A stretch of DNA of 64,000 bases from Pseudo-nitzschia pungens (lineage: Eukaryota > Bacillariophyta > Bacillariophyceae > Bacillariales > Bacillariaceae). A program made the translations under genes and the position numbers. How positions within the stretch are numbered: position 1 is the stretch's first letter; each line of letters starts with the position of its first letter. The DNA is taken from NCBI GenBank assembly GCA_037355855.1, contig CM074764.1:2232001-2296000 (forward strand), read 5' to 3'. The notes below the pieces were generated by a model. The model was not told where the DNA came from. It ran no database searches and saw nothing but the letters and a program-made list of their open reading frames with translations. This document shows positions 10,393 through 21,107 of this stretch, in pieces.

Positions 10393-11161
10393 CAGGGGTC
10401 ATAATAAGAAGGGGTATGCCACGATCACTAAAAATCAGTGATTCATAATCCATGTGTGGTCCAAATAAGAAAAATTTCCCTCAGCCTCAATTTTTTTTTC
10501 CAATTTCACTGCATAATACTAACAAAAACTATTAAACTTCAATGAATAACAACTCCATCAAAAATTGTAACAAAATAATATGTGAATATTATATCTAGCC
10601 CAATTTTTTACAAGGATTCTGAATATGTTACTCATTTTCAGTCTAGATGGATGGAAGTTAAAGTAATTTATTTGGATGGATGGTCCAAATTTTAGTTCCA
10701 AGTGGAAGCTTTTAATTGAATAAAAATAAAATGGATGACGGACAGGAAATTCCGATTTTGTATTTTGTATTCCAGGTGGAAGGCACAGATCACTGGTAGT
10801 TTGAATCAGCAATATCAGACAGCAGATGGATGTAAACTGAAAAATGTACTTACTACTTATATACGTGAACCGCACATCAAATTTAAAAGTTGGAGAGTGA
10901 TTGGAAGTGTACTTGGTAAGTTGGTTTATCAGGTACACTTTTACTAGTGATATGCAGTAAATTATGATTCCTATCAGCTGTCCCCCGGCTTCCGTAAGAA
11001 TGAGTAGTTGGGGATGTAGAACCGGGGGACAGCTGATAGGAATTTTGTAGTATTTGGACCACACATGGAATACGGAGTGCCCTTTTTTTTACTAGTATTT
11101 GTACGACGAACACGGACGACGTACAGATGTCGTGGCATACCCCTTCTTATTATGACCCCTG
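10393..11161. mobile_element. Non-autonomous DNA transposon (MITE) with 32-bp perfect TIRs
   Basis: Positions 10393-10424 (beginning CAGGGGTCATAATAAG) are the exact reverse complement of 11130-11161. A second inverted pair of 18 bases (CCATGTGTGGTCCAAATA, 10450-10467 versus 11051-11068) lies just inside, and a third pair forms a central hairpin. The 769-bp element has no credible transposase. Flanks read ...AC and AC..., a possible 2-bp target duplication that could also be chance. Superfamily not assigned. Confidence 0.8.
10967..11043. repeat. 22-bp perfect hairpin inside the MITE
   Basis: Arm 10967-10988 (ATTCCTATCAGCTGTCCCCC plus GG) is the exact reverse complement of 11022-11043, separated by a 33-base loop. 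GC-rich arms in AT-rich surroundings predict a stable stem in RNA or single-stranded DNA. Confidence 0.85.
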
Positions 11162-11596
11162 ACTACAAGTAGTACTAGGTGCCAAAATGTAATTTTGAAC
11201 ACTGCCATGTAGAATTAGTACTACCGTAGTAAGATGCTGGTGGAGAGATTTTTCCAGGAGTTGCCCAGGAGCTGCTCCGTACGGTAGTGCCGTGTAGAAA
11301 AATCTACCACCAGACGAAGGTCAAAATGCCCTCAACTCCTGAGTAAACAACATGCAAGTCGTGGAGGGGATATCTGATTCTGGAAGAATTACAGTAAGTT
11401 ACGCAGCAAAGTAGTAATTTTTTGACTACAAAAAAAAATCTCACTTTACTAGTATTGCAATACAATCCTTCGTAATTGATGATGTACGGGTAAACAAACA
11501 GTGCGATCGACACAGTTGCCGTTCGGTTTGGATGACGGTATTGGTATGTGAAAAATAAATAGATTGAGAAAATTGCAGTCTAGTAGTACTAGGTCG
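11162..11596. other. Spacer / 3' flank of the RimP-like gene
   Basis: AT-rich DNA between the MITE and the minus-strand gene. It would contain the 3' UTR of that gene. No clear polyadenylation signal or other gene is recognised. Confidence 0.5.
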
Positions 11597-13414
11597 TTAG
11601 ATCCCCTCTTCTTCGATGCCATCGTCCTCTTCTTCGTCATCGTCATTGTCCACATCCTCGTCTTCCTCCTCCTCCTCGTCGTACTCCTCCGCCAGGACCT
11701 CCTCCAGCTCGGCTTCGAACTCGGCGATGCGTCGCTTCATCAATTCCGCGTGGGATTCGTCCTCGCCGAGATCTTCGTCGGCCGCCAATTCCATCAGTTC
11801 TTCCTCCGCTTCCAGTTCGTCCTCCTCCTCGTCCGAGAGCATCAGCTCGACGCCCGACACGAAATTGTTGGGTATCGTCACCAGCCGTCCCTTCTGGTTG
11901 ATGTACACGTCGAGGGCGTTGCGGTCCACCAGGATGCCGTACAGCGACCGGTTGGACTCCCACGGATCGTGCGTCCGGACCGCCACGCGCTTGCCGATGG
12001 CCGCGTCGAACTTGGACTGGGTGTCGAGGGACCGGGGGTTGCTCGGCGACGCCAGGACCACCTCGTGGCGGGCCAGGACCCCCAGGGTTTCCTCGCGGTG
12101 CCCGAGGGCCTCGAGGACGGAACCGGCAATCGTCGAGAGGGCGGCCGTGTTGACCTTTTCTCCGTAGTGCTTCTTGTGGGGACCGCTCTTGTCGAACCAG
12201 AACATGTCGTCCCAGTCGACGGGGTCGTCGGTCTTGGTGTCGCGGATCCTGCGGAGCTCGTGGGCCCGGAGGGCCAGGTCCTCGCGGAATTCCTTGTCGA
12301 CGTAGAGGGGGGCGTCGCCTGGTTTATGAGAAACAAACCAAACCAAAGAAAGAAACAAAACAATGCAGAGTATAGTAGTAGTAGCATTAGTAGTATGGTT
12401 TGGGTGTGGATATTGGTGAGAGAAAGAAGGAGCGACAAGAGTCAGAATTGAACTTAAAAAGGAACTGGAACTTGGTTCGATCCACTGAGCAATTCGGGAT
12501 TTGTTAGGATGATTCAACTACAATACGAAACAAACGAACGGTTTGTCCATGTTGCTTGCAACGCATCTGCAGAACGGTACATCGGTCCAGTCGCAACATA
12601 TTTGGTTCGATGCAGTATGTTTTGTTCTGGTTTTGTTTTGTTTCGTCCATTTCATTTGCGTTGCTACTCACCGTCCGGATCCAATCCCAGGCTCTCGAGC
12701 GTGTCCGCCTCTCCCGCCTCGGGATCCGCCTTGGCGTAGGTGCGGTTGGCAATGGCGTCCTTCCGCCTCGGTGTCCCGCTCAAAGATGGGCGTTTCCTCG
12801 TCCTCCTCGTACCAAATGTCTTCCGGCTCGGGATCGTCCGGATCGTAATAGATCGGCTTGGTCGCCGTGTCGACCTTGATCTCCGGTCCGCCCTCGCGCA
12901 GGAGATCCATCTTCATCTCCTGAAAGTCCATGCCGATCGTCACCACGACCGACGTGAGGTACCAGGTGGTGTCGATGTAGGTCCCCCCGGCGATCTGGAC
13001 GCCCATCTCGATCAGTTTCTCGGCCTCCTTGCGCCACTCGGCGTCGATGGGAGCCTCGCAGCCGGCCGTCTCTCCCCTCCTCCAGGGCTGGTGCGGGATG
13101 GGGATTTTGGATTCATCGTACTTGCCCTCCGGAAGGTCGTCGAAATCGACCTCGTTGAATTCCTCCGGCTCGAGCTCCACCGTGGGTCCGGAGGGATCGG
13201 ACACCAGGGAGGGTTTTCGTCCCGCCGCCCGCAATTGCGTCTCTGTGTGCGTCTTTGTGTGCGTCTTTGTGTGGGCGCATGTGTTGGCGTTTGTGAGTGC
13301 ACGGCCATTCGTATTCGTGTGTGCCACCCATCCCGGAGAAAAGCAGTCAACCGTGAACGTCGTTGCGACGGCGAACAAGAGAGCGGCGAAATGGAGGTAC
13401 TGCGCAACTGCCAT
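11597..13414 (-). CDS. RimP-like ribosome maturation factor, probably plastid-targeted, two exons
   Basis: Exon 1 runs 13414-12672 and exon 2 12318-11597; the 353-base intron (12671-12319) has GTGAGT and CAG borders and the joined codon reads Gly. The start at 13414 gives a hydrophobic leader [16 protein letters not shown] followed by CFSPG, which could be a signal peptide plus a diatom plastid cleavage site. The mature part has an [11 protein letters not shown] strand, then after the intron [31 protein letters not shown] and [16 protein letters not shown], which match the RimP pattern (helper of 30S subunit assembly) of a two-domain protein with a C-terminal SH3-like barrel. A tail of almost pure Glu/Asp, absent from bacterial RimP, ends the protein. 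One odd point: exon 1 changes frame near 12763, where one extra base separates TEAE from AIANRTYAK. This could be a sequencing error or a real lesion. The family call is from motif pattern only. Confidence 0.55.
12319..12671 (-). other. Intron of the RimP-like gene
   Basis: Minus-strand donor GTGAGT at 12671-12666 and acceptor CAG ending at 12319. Splicing keeps the frame LDPDG-DAPLYV. Confidence 0.7.
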
Positions 13415-13971
13415 TGTGATGTTTGTGAACTTGTTATTTTTGGAGCTCGTTCGTACGTCGGTATCCAGGAGCAATCAATCAATCAACCAATCAATCAATC
13501 AATATCCGGATGTCTCGTCTCGTCTCGTCTCGTCTCGTTCGAATCGATCGGTTCTCTTTTTCAATTGCAGTAATTACCGTATTCCTGACTCTATTGCTAG
13601 CCCGAAAGGAACGATGCGTACAGAAAATTGGGGTGATGGGTGATGGGTGATGGGTGTGGCCTACGAACCGTATCATCCAATTGCACAAACAGCCTGTCTG
13701 TGCGCTGTCAAAGGGACGAACCGAAACAAGCACAGAACAAAAGCAGTTTCGGTCGACGTTCTTTTTGTGGGTTGATTTTTGATGGCTCTGAGCGTTACGT
13801 GCGTTTCTCGTTGATGTTCGAGTCCAGTGAGTCGAGTCAAAAACATTCGATCCGTTTTGAATAAGTCGATTGGGTCAAAGTTTTTTCCATTTTCCATTGC
13901 TTAAAATAAAAAGGTTAGCGTAAGGTTACGGTACGTAACCTTAGAGCTTACCGGTACATACCGGTACCGAG
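13415..13971. other. Upstream region of the RimP-like gene, simple repeats
   Basis: Contains an AATC tetramer run (about 13474-13503), a GTCTC run (about 13511-13540) and three GGGTGAT units (about 13632-13655). The promoter of the minus-strand gene should lie here; no specific element can be named. Confidence 0.55.
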
Positions 13972-14269
13972 TGTCGTATCTCTGGAAACCATGGGATTGA
14001 CCGACATAAAAATAAAGCTATTCGTGGAAATAGTAGTAAACCTAAGGAATTATGAAAAGTATGATTATTATTATTTTGGAAACTGAAGATTAAATCATAT
14101 TAGTATACCAGTAGAATGTTTCTCGTCGTGTTGTTTGTCATGATAAAACATACGAAGTTAATAGATACAGTATTAGATACTTCATATATAAGGTTTCGAA
14201 TGCTCATAAGACTTTTGGTAATGGACATAGGTCATTGGTCATGGAGAACCTTGAAGTGCATGAATAGAT
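13972..14269 (-). repeat. Old LTR (left part), split by the outer gypsy element
   Basis: Begins TGTCGTATCTCTGGAAACC exactly like the LTRs of the outer gypsy element and keeps GGTCATGGAGAACCTTGAAG, but is much diverged. It ends with TAGAT, the target duplication of the outer element. Its right-hand remainder (TGTTTCTTTTGTGTCGTAAT...) continues at 30704, after the outer element. So an older LTR of the same family received the insertion. Confidence 0.65.
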
Positions 14270-14582
14270 TGTCGTATCTCTGGAAACCAGAAGAACGACC
14301 AAAGATAAAGAACATAAAAATAGTTGGTTTGATAATCTGCTGATTTAAGAATTATGATTGAAATTATGATATGGAACTATGATAGAAATCAAACAGACAT
14401 AGAGAAGCTTGGAATGGTCTTGAAGAACATGAAGAACAGTCTTAAAGAACCTAAAGAAGTCATAGAGAACCTGAGTTGGGGACATTGGTCATAGAGAACC
14501 TTGAAGTTGATAGAAACAGTGTTTGTTTCTTAATTCATAAATAGTTTGTTTCTTGTGTGTCGTAGTTTTGGGAGATACGACA
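14270..14582 (-). repeat. Left (3') LTR of the outer gypsy element
   Basis: 313 bases, TGTCGTATCTC...GAGATACGACA; the ends form an 11-bp inverted repeat. Preceded by TAGAT. Confidence 0.88.
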
Positions 14583-14627
14583 TTATCTTTCTTCTCGAGA
14601 TAGATCTTGTTGAACTTGGAAAAGATC

Positions 14628-15721
14628 TCATGCGGAATGATAAGGCTTGATACGTCTGAGATTGATCCGTTCAATGATGTGCTCATTGCGAAGGAAAGAT
14701 ACAGTGCCATTTGTGGTGTGGACTTGAGTGATGGTAAATGGGCCAATTGCTCTGGAACCAAGCGCATCAGTCTTGTAGTTGAAGATCACGATTTGATCAC
14801 CAATATTGTAGTCATGGTGTTTACGACGCTTGTTTTCTCTGAGTGCATTCTGATCAATAACAGATTGGCGTTTGGATCTGAGGAGCTTGATATCAGTGAT
14901 GATAGGAATTAGAAGAAACATATCACGATGAAAGGCAATTGCACCAGGTGAGACACCAAATGTTTTATGCACAGTGCATCTGACAGCAAATTGAGCAGAG
15001 GCAAAAACATTGTCAATAATATCAATGGCTTGTTGCAAATCCTGTGGAGGATTGGCATGGAGTTCAGTGCACATGGCAGATTTCATTGTGTCATGCACGC
15101 GTTCCAAAACAGCGTTGGCTTGAGGATTCTTGACTGTGGTAGGAACAGGCTTGATATCAAGGTTAATGAGGTGAGATTGAAAATCAACATTGAGATATTC
15201 AGAAACTTGATCAAAAATGCATCTGCTGGGTTTTGGATAGCGAGAAAGCCAGGCATCATTCAAAGCGTAGATGGACATTTTACCAGAGGGATTCATCTGA
15301 GGAGCGCGTTTGATTTCAAGCAGGTTGGTGCACATATCCATAATGGTGAAACCATTAAATTCAACATTGCCAGTATTTGGGATATTGACATTCCAGGGAC
15401 CAATGGTGTCAATGGCAATGGTTTCCCAAGGGATGGAGAGTTCTTCATGGGTTGCAAGATGGCCATAAGAAATGTGGGCATTCTTGTGGCGTTGACAGGA
15501 ATCACAGGTCTTGCAATATTCAGCAACGGCGTCCTTGAGGCCTGGAGAATAGATGGGCATGGAGATAGTTCTAGTCAAACATTCAACGCCTGCATGACCA
15601 AGTACATGATGATACCAGTTGATGGTGTCTTGGACAAGCGCGTTTGGAAGGACAATCTTGGTTTGGTTGTTTTTGGAATAAACCTTGAGTTCTGTACCAG
15701 CAAAATCTTTGGTGGAATAAT
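14628..15721 (-). pseudogene. Integrase part of the outer gypsy pol (3' portion)
   Basis: An open 316-codon frame (15578-14628) and a frame-shifted continuation to 15721 encode the integrase. Visible features are CKTCDSCQ of the HHCC zinc finger, AIDTIGPW with the first catalytic Asp, NPQANAVLERVH with the catalytic Glu, and a C-terminal chromo/SH3-like tail. The middle catalytic site reads FDQVSEY where D-x-G-x-E is usual. The reading is cut at 15722-15726 by the TSD GCTTG of the nested gypsy element and resumes at 21408. Confidence 0.85.
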
Positions 15722-15726
15722 GCTTG

Positions 15727-16021
15727 TGTTACGGTCTAGAGTAGAAAAATCGGAGTGGTATGAAAATTGTGAATGTTTAGATACTTTATGGAATATTGTT
15801 ACGCGAGTTGAACATAAAAATTGAGGTCGCGAGCATAGCCACATTTTGGCATGCTCTTGCCATAAATGTTGATTCATTGTTGGTTCCCACGATTAGGCAT
15901 ATATCACCTTCTGGGACTCAACCGAAACGTATTCATGATTGGATATATAATAATATTTGATTCCCATATGGGATTCGGTTAATTATTCAGTCGTGACTGC
16001 TAGCTACACTAGCCCGTCACA
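15727..16021 (-). repeat. 3' LTR of gypsy element 1
   Basis: Top-strand TGTTACGGTCTAGAG to CTAGCCCGTCACA; canonical TG...CA ends, 295 bases, a near-perfect copy of 21108-21402. Confidence 0.93.
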
Positions 16022-16051
16022 TAGTGCCTCATGATTGAACGAATCCCATAC

Positions 16052-19000
16052 TTAAGCTGCCCAATGGATTGCTGAGTCATCGGGTTCGGAATGGTCCGTT
16101 GGGAGCTCTTTGTAAGGGGTTAACTTACGAAAGTTAACGGTCTCAGTGACCGTTGGAGTCTTTTGAATCTTAACAGTACCATTACCATGGACTTGGGCAA
16201 TAGTGAATGGTCCTGTCTTTCGAGGCTGTAGTTTGTCTGGATCTGGCTCTTGCATCCATACCTTCTCGTTGGGTTGAAAGGTATGTTCCTTGCGCTTGGC
16301 ATTGTCTCGAAGTAGAGCCTTGTTAATGCCTTGCTGTCTTAGCTGCTGAAGTGCCAATAGGTTGGCAGTTAATGGTAGATCGATCAGCATGTCTCGATTG
16401 AATACAAGGGATCCAGGGGAAGCCTGTAAGGCAGCATTGACAGCACATCTGGAGGCATGCATACAAGTGGAAAGGGCATTGTCCATGAGCTGACTTGCTC
16501 TGGTGTTCGCTTGTGGAGGATTAACATGTACCAGGACTCGGAGGATATCAGCAACTGTGTGGTGAACACGCTCGCATATGGCGTTCGACTGGGGGTTCTT
16601 CACTGTTGTGGGAATGGAGTTGATTCCATACTGCTTGAGGGTAGTTTGAAATTCTGCTCCTAGGAATTCGCCACCATTGTCATGTACACACCGGATGGGT
16701 CTTGGGTATCTTGAGAGCCAGCAGTTCTTGAATTGGTCTGATACATGCTGAGAGGATTTGTCCCTGATTCGGATAACTTCTAAAAGGTTTGTTACCGGAT
16801 CAATACAAGTTAAGGCCTTGAAGTTGTAGTTCTTGCCTTGAGCTGTAATTTTCCATGGTCCTATCAGGTCAACATGTACTTCGTGAAATGGGGATAGTGG
16901 CGCTTCCTTTGGTGGTAATTTGCCATATTGAGCATTCTGATTCTTGTACTTGATGCAGTGATCTGGACATATGTAGGACTTGCATAGGCTGGTTAGATTG
17001 TCAGCATAGAAGCGAGCTGATATAGTTTGTTGTAATCTGGTGGATCCACAATGACCCAACAGGAGATGATACCATTTAATGGTATCGTTGATGAGGGATG
17101 CTGGAATGTAAATTCTCCAGCAGTCCGGGTTAGCTTGGTTCGCGTAGCAAAGTATCTTGTTGCCTTCTAATTCTTGGTAGAAGAAGGCCTTGGATTGAAT
17201 CTTGAACTTGATGGTTGGGTCCTTCTGCTGATGGAGGTATATCTTGTTATAGTTAACCGGGCATTCCATGTCTTGGTTATTTGGTAGGTTGACTAGACAC
17301 TCATTATTCAGCAAACAGGAGTATAATTCCTGATCTGCGTCATTGCATAAGTGCTGGAATGGGTTCGGAAACTCTGTTAGAAACAGTTCTTCATCTTGTT
17401 CAGGGACTTCAAGTTTCAAGAAATCGATAAGAGTGCCCTTACCAAGGGCTTCTTTCTTCCCCACAGTGGGTGGATCCATCCGGGGGAGCCTGGAGAAGGT
17501 ATCAGCAAGAACATTCTTCTTGCCTTCAACATAGGTGAGGTTTACGCCGAATTCTTCTAGGAAGAGTCTCCACCGGAGGACGCGTTGGACTGAGAGCGTC
17601 CGGAAGGTAAGGTTCTTATGGTCAGTGTATACATTGATAACACCGCCAAGTAACATTTTTCGGTACTCCTTGCAACAGAGTACAATCGCTAGGAGTTCTT
17701 TCTCCATGGTCGTGTAGTTCTTTTGGGCATCAGTTAGTTTCTTGGACCAATAGGCTATTGGTTTGCCATCCTGTATTATGGCAGCACCAAGCTGTAGGTC
17801 TGAGGCATCAGTGTACAGTTCAAAGGGCTTGTTAAGGTCTGGATAGGTGTTCAGCGCATCCGCTGCTACCATGGCTTTCATTTCTTGAAAAGCTTTGTCT
17901 TGAGCAGGTCCCCAAACAAAAGCTGAGGGAGCTTTTCTTTGTTTGGCTTTGATGGCTGCTGCTTGAGGAGTCTTAGGGGTTCCAGTGATGTCAAAGAGAG
18001 GAGCTAGGACATGGGATCTGCGAGGCCCCATGTCTCTGTAGTATCCAACGGCTCCTAGGAAGGACTTGACTTGGGTCACAGTTCTGGGCCGGTCCATATG
18101 TAGAATGGCTTCAATCTTCTTTCTCCATGGCTTAACTGCTGTGGGAGTCATCCAATATCCAAGGAAGTCAGTCTCTTGTACAGCCCAATCACATTTGAGT
18201 GGGTTGCACTTGAGTCCATTCTGGTTGAGCCGGTCTAGGATCTTGTCGATAGTTTTCATATGGAGATCAAAGGATCCATCAGTCCAGATGCCAATATCAT
18301 CAATATAAACAGTGCAGTCAGTGTCTTGTAGGATATCTTCCATGAGTTGTTGGGCAACATCCGGAGAGACTTTGACACCCATTGGTAGGCGTTGGTATTC
18401 ATAGCAACCATATGGTGTGACTATGGTACAGAGTTTCTTGCTTGCATCGTCCAGTTCAAAGCAGTAGTATTGCATGGACAAGTCAATCTTGGTGAAGTGG
18501 GTATACTTGCCTCGCTTGTTCATGATATCTTGTATCCTTGGTATGGGATAAGGTCTTCTTTCGAGGAGTTCGTTGAGTTCCCTGAAGTCTGATACCCATC
18601 GTACCCTGTTATCTTTCTTTGGTACTATGAAGGTTGGAAATGCCCATTCAGCTGGTCCCGAGCATCTCTTGAGTACTCCATCATCACAAAGGTTTTGGAG
18701 TTCTCTTTTGAATAGGTCTTCTCGTTTGTATGCTACTGGATAAGGCTTTTTGTGGATGGGCTTGGATCCGGGCTTCAGTCTTAGAGATATCTTTTTGTGA
18801 GGGTACTTGCCAAGTTCACCATTGAAGACGTTCGGATACTTGCTTAGTATTGCTTGGAATTGTTGTTGCTCTGCTTTGGACATGTGGGACTGTTGCTGTG
18901 CGACTGTAGATGGATCTGTTTCTTGGTAGGCTCTGTCGAGAATAACCTTAGACTTGTATGGATTGGCAAAGGAGAGATCATCAGCGAAGAGTTCAGCATC

Positions 19001-19948
19001 CTCCAAATCTTCCATGAGCATGGTATGGTTGTCGTGGTATAGGGAGGTGTCCTTCATAGGAATAGTTCTATCCATCCACTGAACTGCTCCTTCTTTGAAT
19101 AGGAGATTTATCTTTGCTAGGTGGAGGAAGTCTCTGCCTAGTATTAGGTCATATCTGCAGTCAGGGGAATGGAAGAGTCGTGCTTGTTGTTTGTCGATGG
19201 TGTAGTTGCCGAACTCTTGTAGCTTGAGGTTCTTCATGATGATGTATTCTGTAGTATCAAAGCTTCCATTTGCTGTAGTAGTTACGACTTGATGCTTGCT
19301 TCGGAGTGGCATCATTGTGCCAAATGGTAGTGCTCGTTTGTTGATTAGTGTTCCGGATGATCCACTATCTAGTAGGGCGAGTAGTGGTCTTGATTTCGTT
19401 GGTATGCCTTGTATGTACTGTACTTTTGTTAAAAGAATAGGAGCCACGTTGCTCTTATTCGATGCCTGTTCTACTGGATTTCCAGTAGTCGACAGCAGCT
19501 TTAAATAATTTTGCTCCAGCGCACCTCCTTTGGTGTAGTCTTTGGAGTTTTGGGTATTGCAATAGAGATTTTTTGCTGTACCGGTAGACCAATTTCTTGC
19601 TAGAGACAAGAGTGGTCTATTTCTTGCTGCTGTCTGATCGATTGAATGAATCGATGATGCGTCTGTACCCTTGGATCGATTCGTTTGTTTCCAATTCGAC
19701 TCCATGTTCGAATTGCTCTCTTCGGAGAATCGAACGTGTTTTGTGGTTGCTGCTGTTGCAGTCTTTGCTAAGCGCTCAACAGGACTCCATCCTGTAGGTT
19801 CCTTCCCCTTTTTCTCCGGGAGATCTCCTCCTTGCGTCATCCCAGTCAGCTGTGCTGGACTGGCATCCAGGGCCTGTGGCGCCGGAGGCAAGGTGATTGC
19901 TGGTTTTGGTGGACTCTTGGGTCTCTTGGTGGAGGATTGGTTTTGCAA
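16052..19948 (-). CDS. Gypsy element 1 Pol: protease, RT, RNase H, integrase
   Basis: A 1298-codon open frame directly following the gag UGA, in the same frame; its first codon after the stop is TTG (Leu) and the first in-frame Met is about residue 37, so translation most likely comes by read-through from gag. Domain order is Ty3/gypsy: retropepsin with LLDSGSS near residue 194; reverse transcriptase from ~400 with the catalytic YIDD near 548; RNase H with YTDASD near 710 and YTDHKNL; integrase with an H-C zinc finger, VDLIGPW, HDNGGEF and the catalytic Glu in NPQSNAICERVH; then a short basic tail. No internal stop is present. It would make and integrate cDNA of the element. Confidence 0.93.
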   Translation of the reverse strand: MQNQSSTKRPKSPPKPAITLPPAPQALDASPAQLTGMTQGGDLPEKKGKEPTGWSPVERLAKTATAATTKHVRFSEESNSNMESNWKQTNRSKGTDASSIHSIDQTAARNRPLLSLARNWSTGTAKNLYCNTQNSKDYTKGGALEQNYLKLLSTTGNPVEQASNKSNVAPILLTKVQYIQGIPTKSRPLLALLDSGSSGTLINKRALPFGTMMPLRSKHQVVTTTANGSFDTTEYIIMKNLKLQEFGNYTIDKQQARLFHSPDCRYDLILGRDFLHLAKINLLFKEGAVQWMDRTIPMKDTSLYHDNHTMLMEDLEDAELFADDLSFANPYKSKVILDRAYQETDPSTVAQQQSHMSKAEQQQFQAILSKYPNVFNGELGKYPHKKISLRLKPGSKPIHKKPYPVAYKREDLFKRELQNLCDDGVLKRCSGPAEWAFPTFIVPKKDNRVRWVSDFRELNELLERRPYPIPRIQDIMNKRGKYTHFTKIDLSMQYYCFELDDASKKLCTIVTPYGCYEYQRLPMGVKVSPDVAQQLMEDILQDTDCTVYIDDIGIWTDGSFDLHMKTIDKILDRLNQNGLKCNPLKCDWAVQETDFLGYWMTPTAVKPWRKKIEAILHMDRPRTVTQVKSFLGAVGYYRDMGPRRSHVLAPLFDITGTPKTPQAAAIKAKQRKAPSAFVWGPAQDKAFQEMKAMVAADALNTYPDLNKPFELYTDASDLQLGAAIIQDGKPIAYWSKKLTDAQKNYTTMEKELLAIVLCCKEYRKMLLGGVINVYTDHKNLTFRTLSVQRVLRWRLFLEEFGVNLTYVEGKKNVLADTFSRLPRMDPPTVGKKEALGKGTLIDFLKLEVPEQDEELFLTEFPNPFQHLCNDADQELYSCLLNNECLVNLPNNQDMECPVNYNKIYLHQQKDPTIKFKIQSKAFFYQELEGNKILCYANQANPDCWRIYIPASLINDTIKWYHLLLGHCGSTRLQQTISARFYADNLTSLCKSYICPDHCIKYKNQNAQYGKLPPKEAPLSPFHEVHVDLIGPWKITAQGKNYNFKALTCIDPVTNLLEVIRIRDKSSQHVSDQFKNCWLSRYPRPIRCVHDNGGEFLGAEFQTTLKQYGINSIPTTVKNPQSNAICERVHHTVADILRVLVHVNPPQANTRASQLMDNALSTCMHASRCAVNAALQASPGSLVFNRDMLIDLPLTANLLALQQLRQQGINKALLRDNAKRKEHTFQPNEKVWMQEPDPDKLQPRKTGPFTIAQVHGNGTVKIQKTPTVTETVNFRKLTPYKELPTDHSEPDDSAIHWAA

Positions 19949-20989
19949 TCATGGGAGCCATATAAGCTCACCATCTATGCTCCTTTCGGTTCGGCCTCCA
20001 AAGTCCGAGTGATATGAGTCCATCGCTGCCTTCATGTGGGCTTGGAAAGACTCGTTGCTGCCTGAAAGGTCATGAGTTTGAGTGTGGAAGGTTTCAGTGT
20101 TGGGGGTGGAGCCCTGGGTCTTGTTGTTGCCGGGCCCTTTGTAGTTCTTGGAGTATTTGTTCTTAGGACATTCGGACCAATCATGGTTGTGTCCTTGGAT
20201 CCGACAGGGATTGGATTTCTTCTTGCTCTTTGGATTGTTCTTCTGGTTGCCAGAGCGCTTCCTGTTATTGGTGTTAGAACTATTAGAATTGTTGGAACGT
20301 CTTCCGTTATTCTTGTTCTTTTGTTTGCTGAGTCGGTCGAGACTGCTCATGTGGTCGACGATGAACTGAGTAGTGGTGTGCTGAGTGACCCCTTGGTGGA
20401 TACGGACATAGTCTTCGATCCAGGAGTTTGGGTAGCTGTGTAGGAGAATGGTGACTTGCTGGAGATGGTCCAGGTTGGTTACATATCCATGTAATTTTGC
20501 TGTATATTTCATGAGAGTGATGAGTCGATCGTTGTGGTCTTTGCAAGTGGATTCTACTTTCTTCTTGCATGCCGGGCTTCGTAGGTATATGTGCATGAGG
20601 TCTCTGGCATCTTCTGCATTGCAGTAGTATTTGATAAAGGCTGCAAAAGCTGAATTGAATCCTTGTCTCGTAAGTGGATATAGTCTCTGTCCATTCGGTC
20701 GGGTGCTCCGTGCGAGGGCTCTCCATTCGGTTTGGGCTTTGACACATAAGCAGCGTCCGAAGTAGCGGATAAGCGCTGAGTCTTGTACACCTAGATCTTC
20801 TGCTGCGTTCAGGAAGGCCTCCTCGGTGTGAAGCAACTCTTCTAGACCTCCTTTGTCTGTGAAGAGGGGGATTTTGACGCTGTCGGAATGGTCGGCATTG
20901 TCGTAGACCGAGAGCGTGATTAGTTTCGGCTTGGAGCTATCGAAAGAGCTCTTGTAGGAGACAGGTGGTTCTCTGTAGATGCCTGCCAT
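19949..20989 (-). CDS. Gypsy element 1 Gag
   Basis: The frame extends to 21094 but the first true ATG is at 20989 (MAGIYREPPVSYKSSF), giving ~346 residues. It would form the particle that packages the RNA. The C-terminal half is Asn/Ser/Lys-rich with a single zinc-knuckle-like motif CRIQGHNHDWSEC, that is C-x4-H-x-H-x4-C, an unusual His-rich version of the retroviral CCHC knuckle. The frame closes at TGA (19951-19949) and pol continues in the same frame with no gap. Confidence 0.88.
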   Translation of the reverse strand: MAGIYREPPVSYKSSFDSSKPKLITLSVYDNADHSDSVKIPLFTDKGGLEELLHTEEAFLNAAEDLGVQDSALIRYFGRCLCVKAQTEWRALARSTRPNGQRLYPLTRQGFNSAFAAFIKYYCNAEDARDLMHIYLRSPACKKKVESTCKDHNDRLITLMKYTAKLHGYVTNLDHLQQVTILLHSYPNSWIEDYVRIHQGVTQHTTTQFIVDHMSSLDRLSKQKNKNNGRRSNNSNSSNTNNRKRSGNQKNNPKSKKKSNPCRIQGHNHDWSECPKNKYSKNYKGPGNNKTQGSTPNTETFHTQTHDLSGSNESFQAHMKAAMDSYHSDFGGRTERSIDGELIWLP

Positions 20990-21095
20990 GTCGCTTGTCG
21001 GGGATACAACGTGCCTCTGTTGTTGAGGATAGGGGAGGTTTGTTCTTGTTTTGAATTCAGTACTGATTTCTACTGTTTCTACTGTAAAGCACAAA

Positions 21096-21107
21096 CAGTA
21101 ATTACTG
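21096..21107 (-). promoter_or_regulatory. Palindrome at the primer-binding position, gypsy 1
   Basis: CAGTAATTACTG, a perfect 12-bp palindrome, abuts the 5' LTR (starts 21108) with no gap, where a tRNA-complementary primer-binding site is expected. It has no TGG start. Confidence 0.7.

Noticed and set aside
11564..12451. 295-codon plus-strand ORF opposite the RimP-like gene
   Set aside because: Mirror of the acidic tail and coding strand; no recognisable motif and no intron support.
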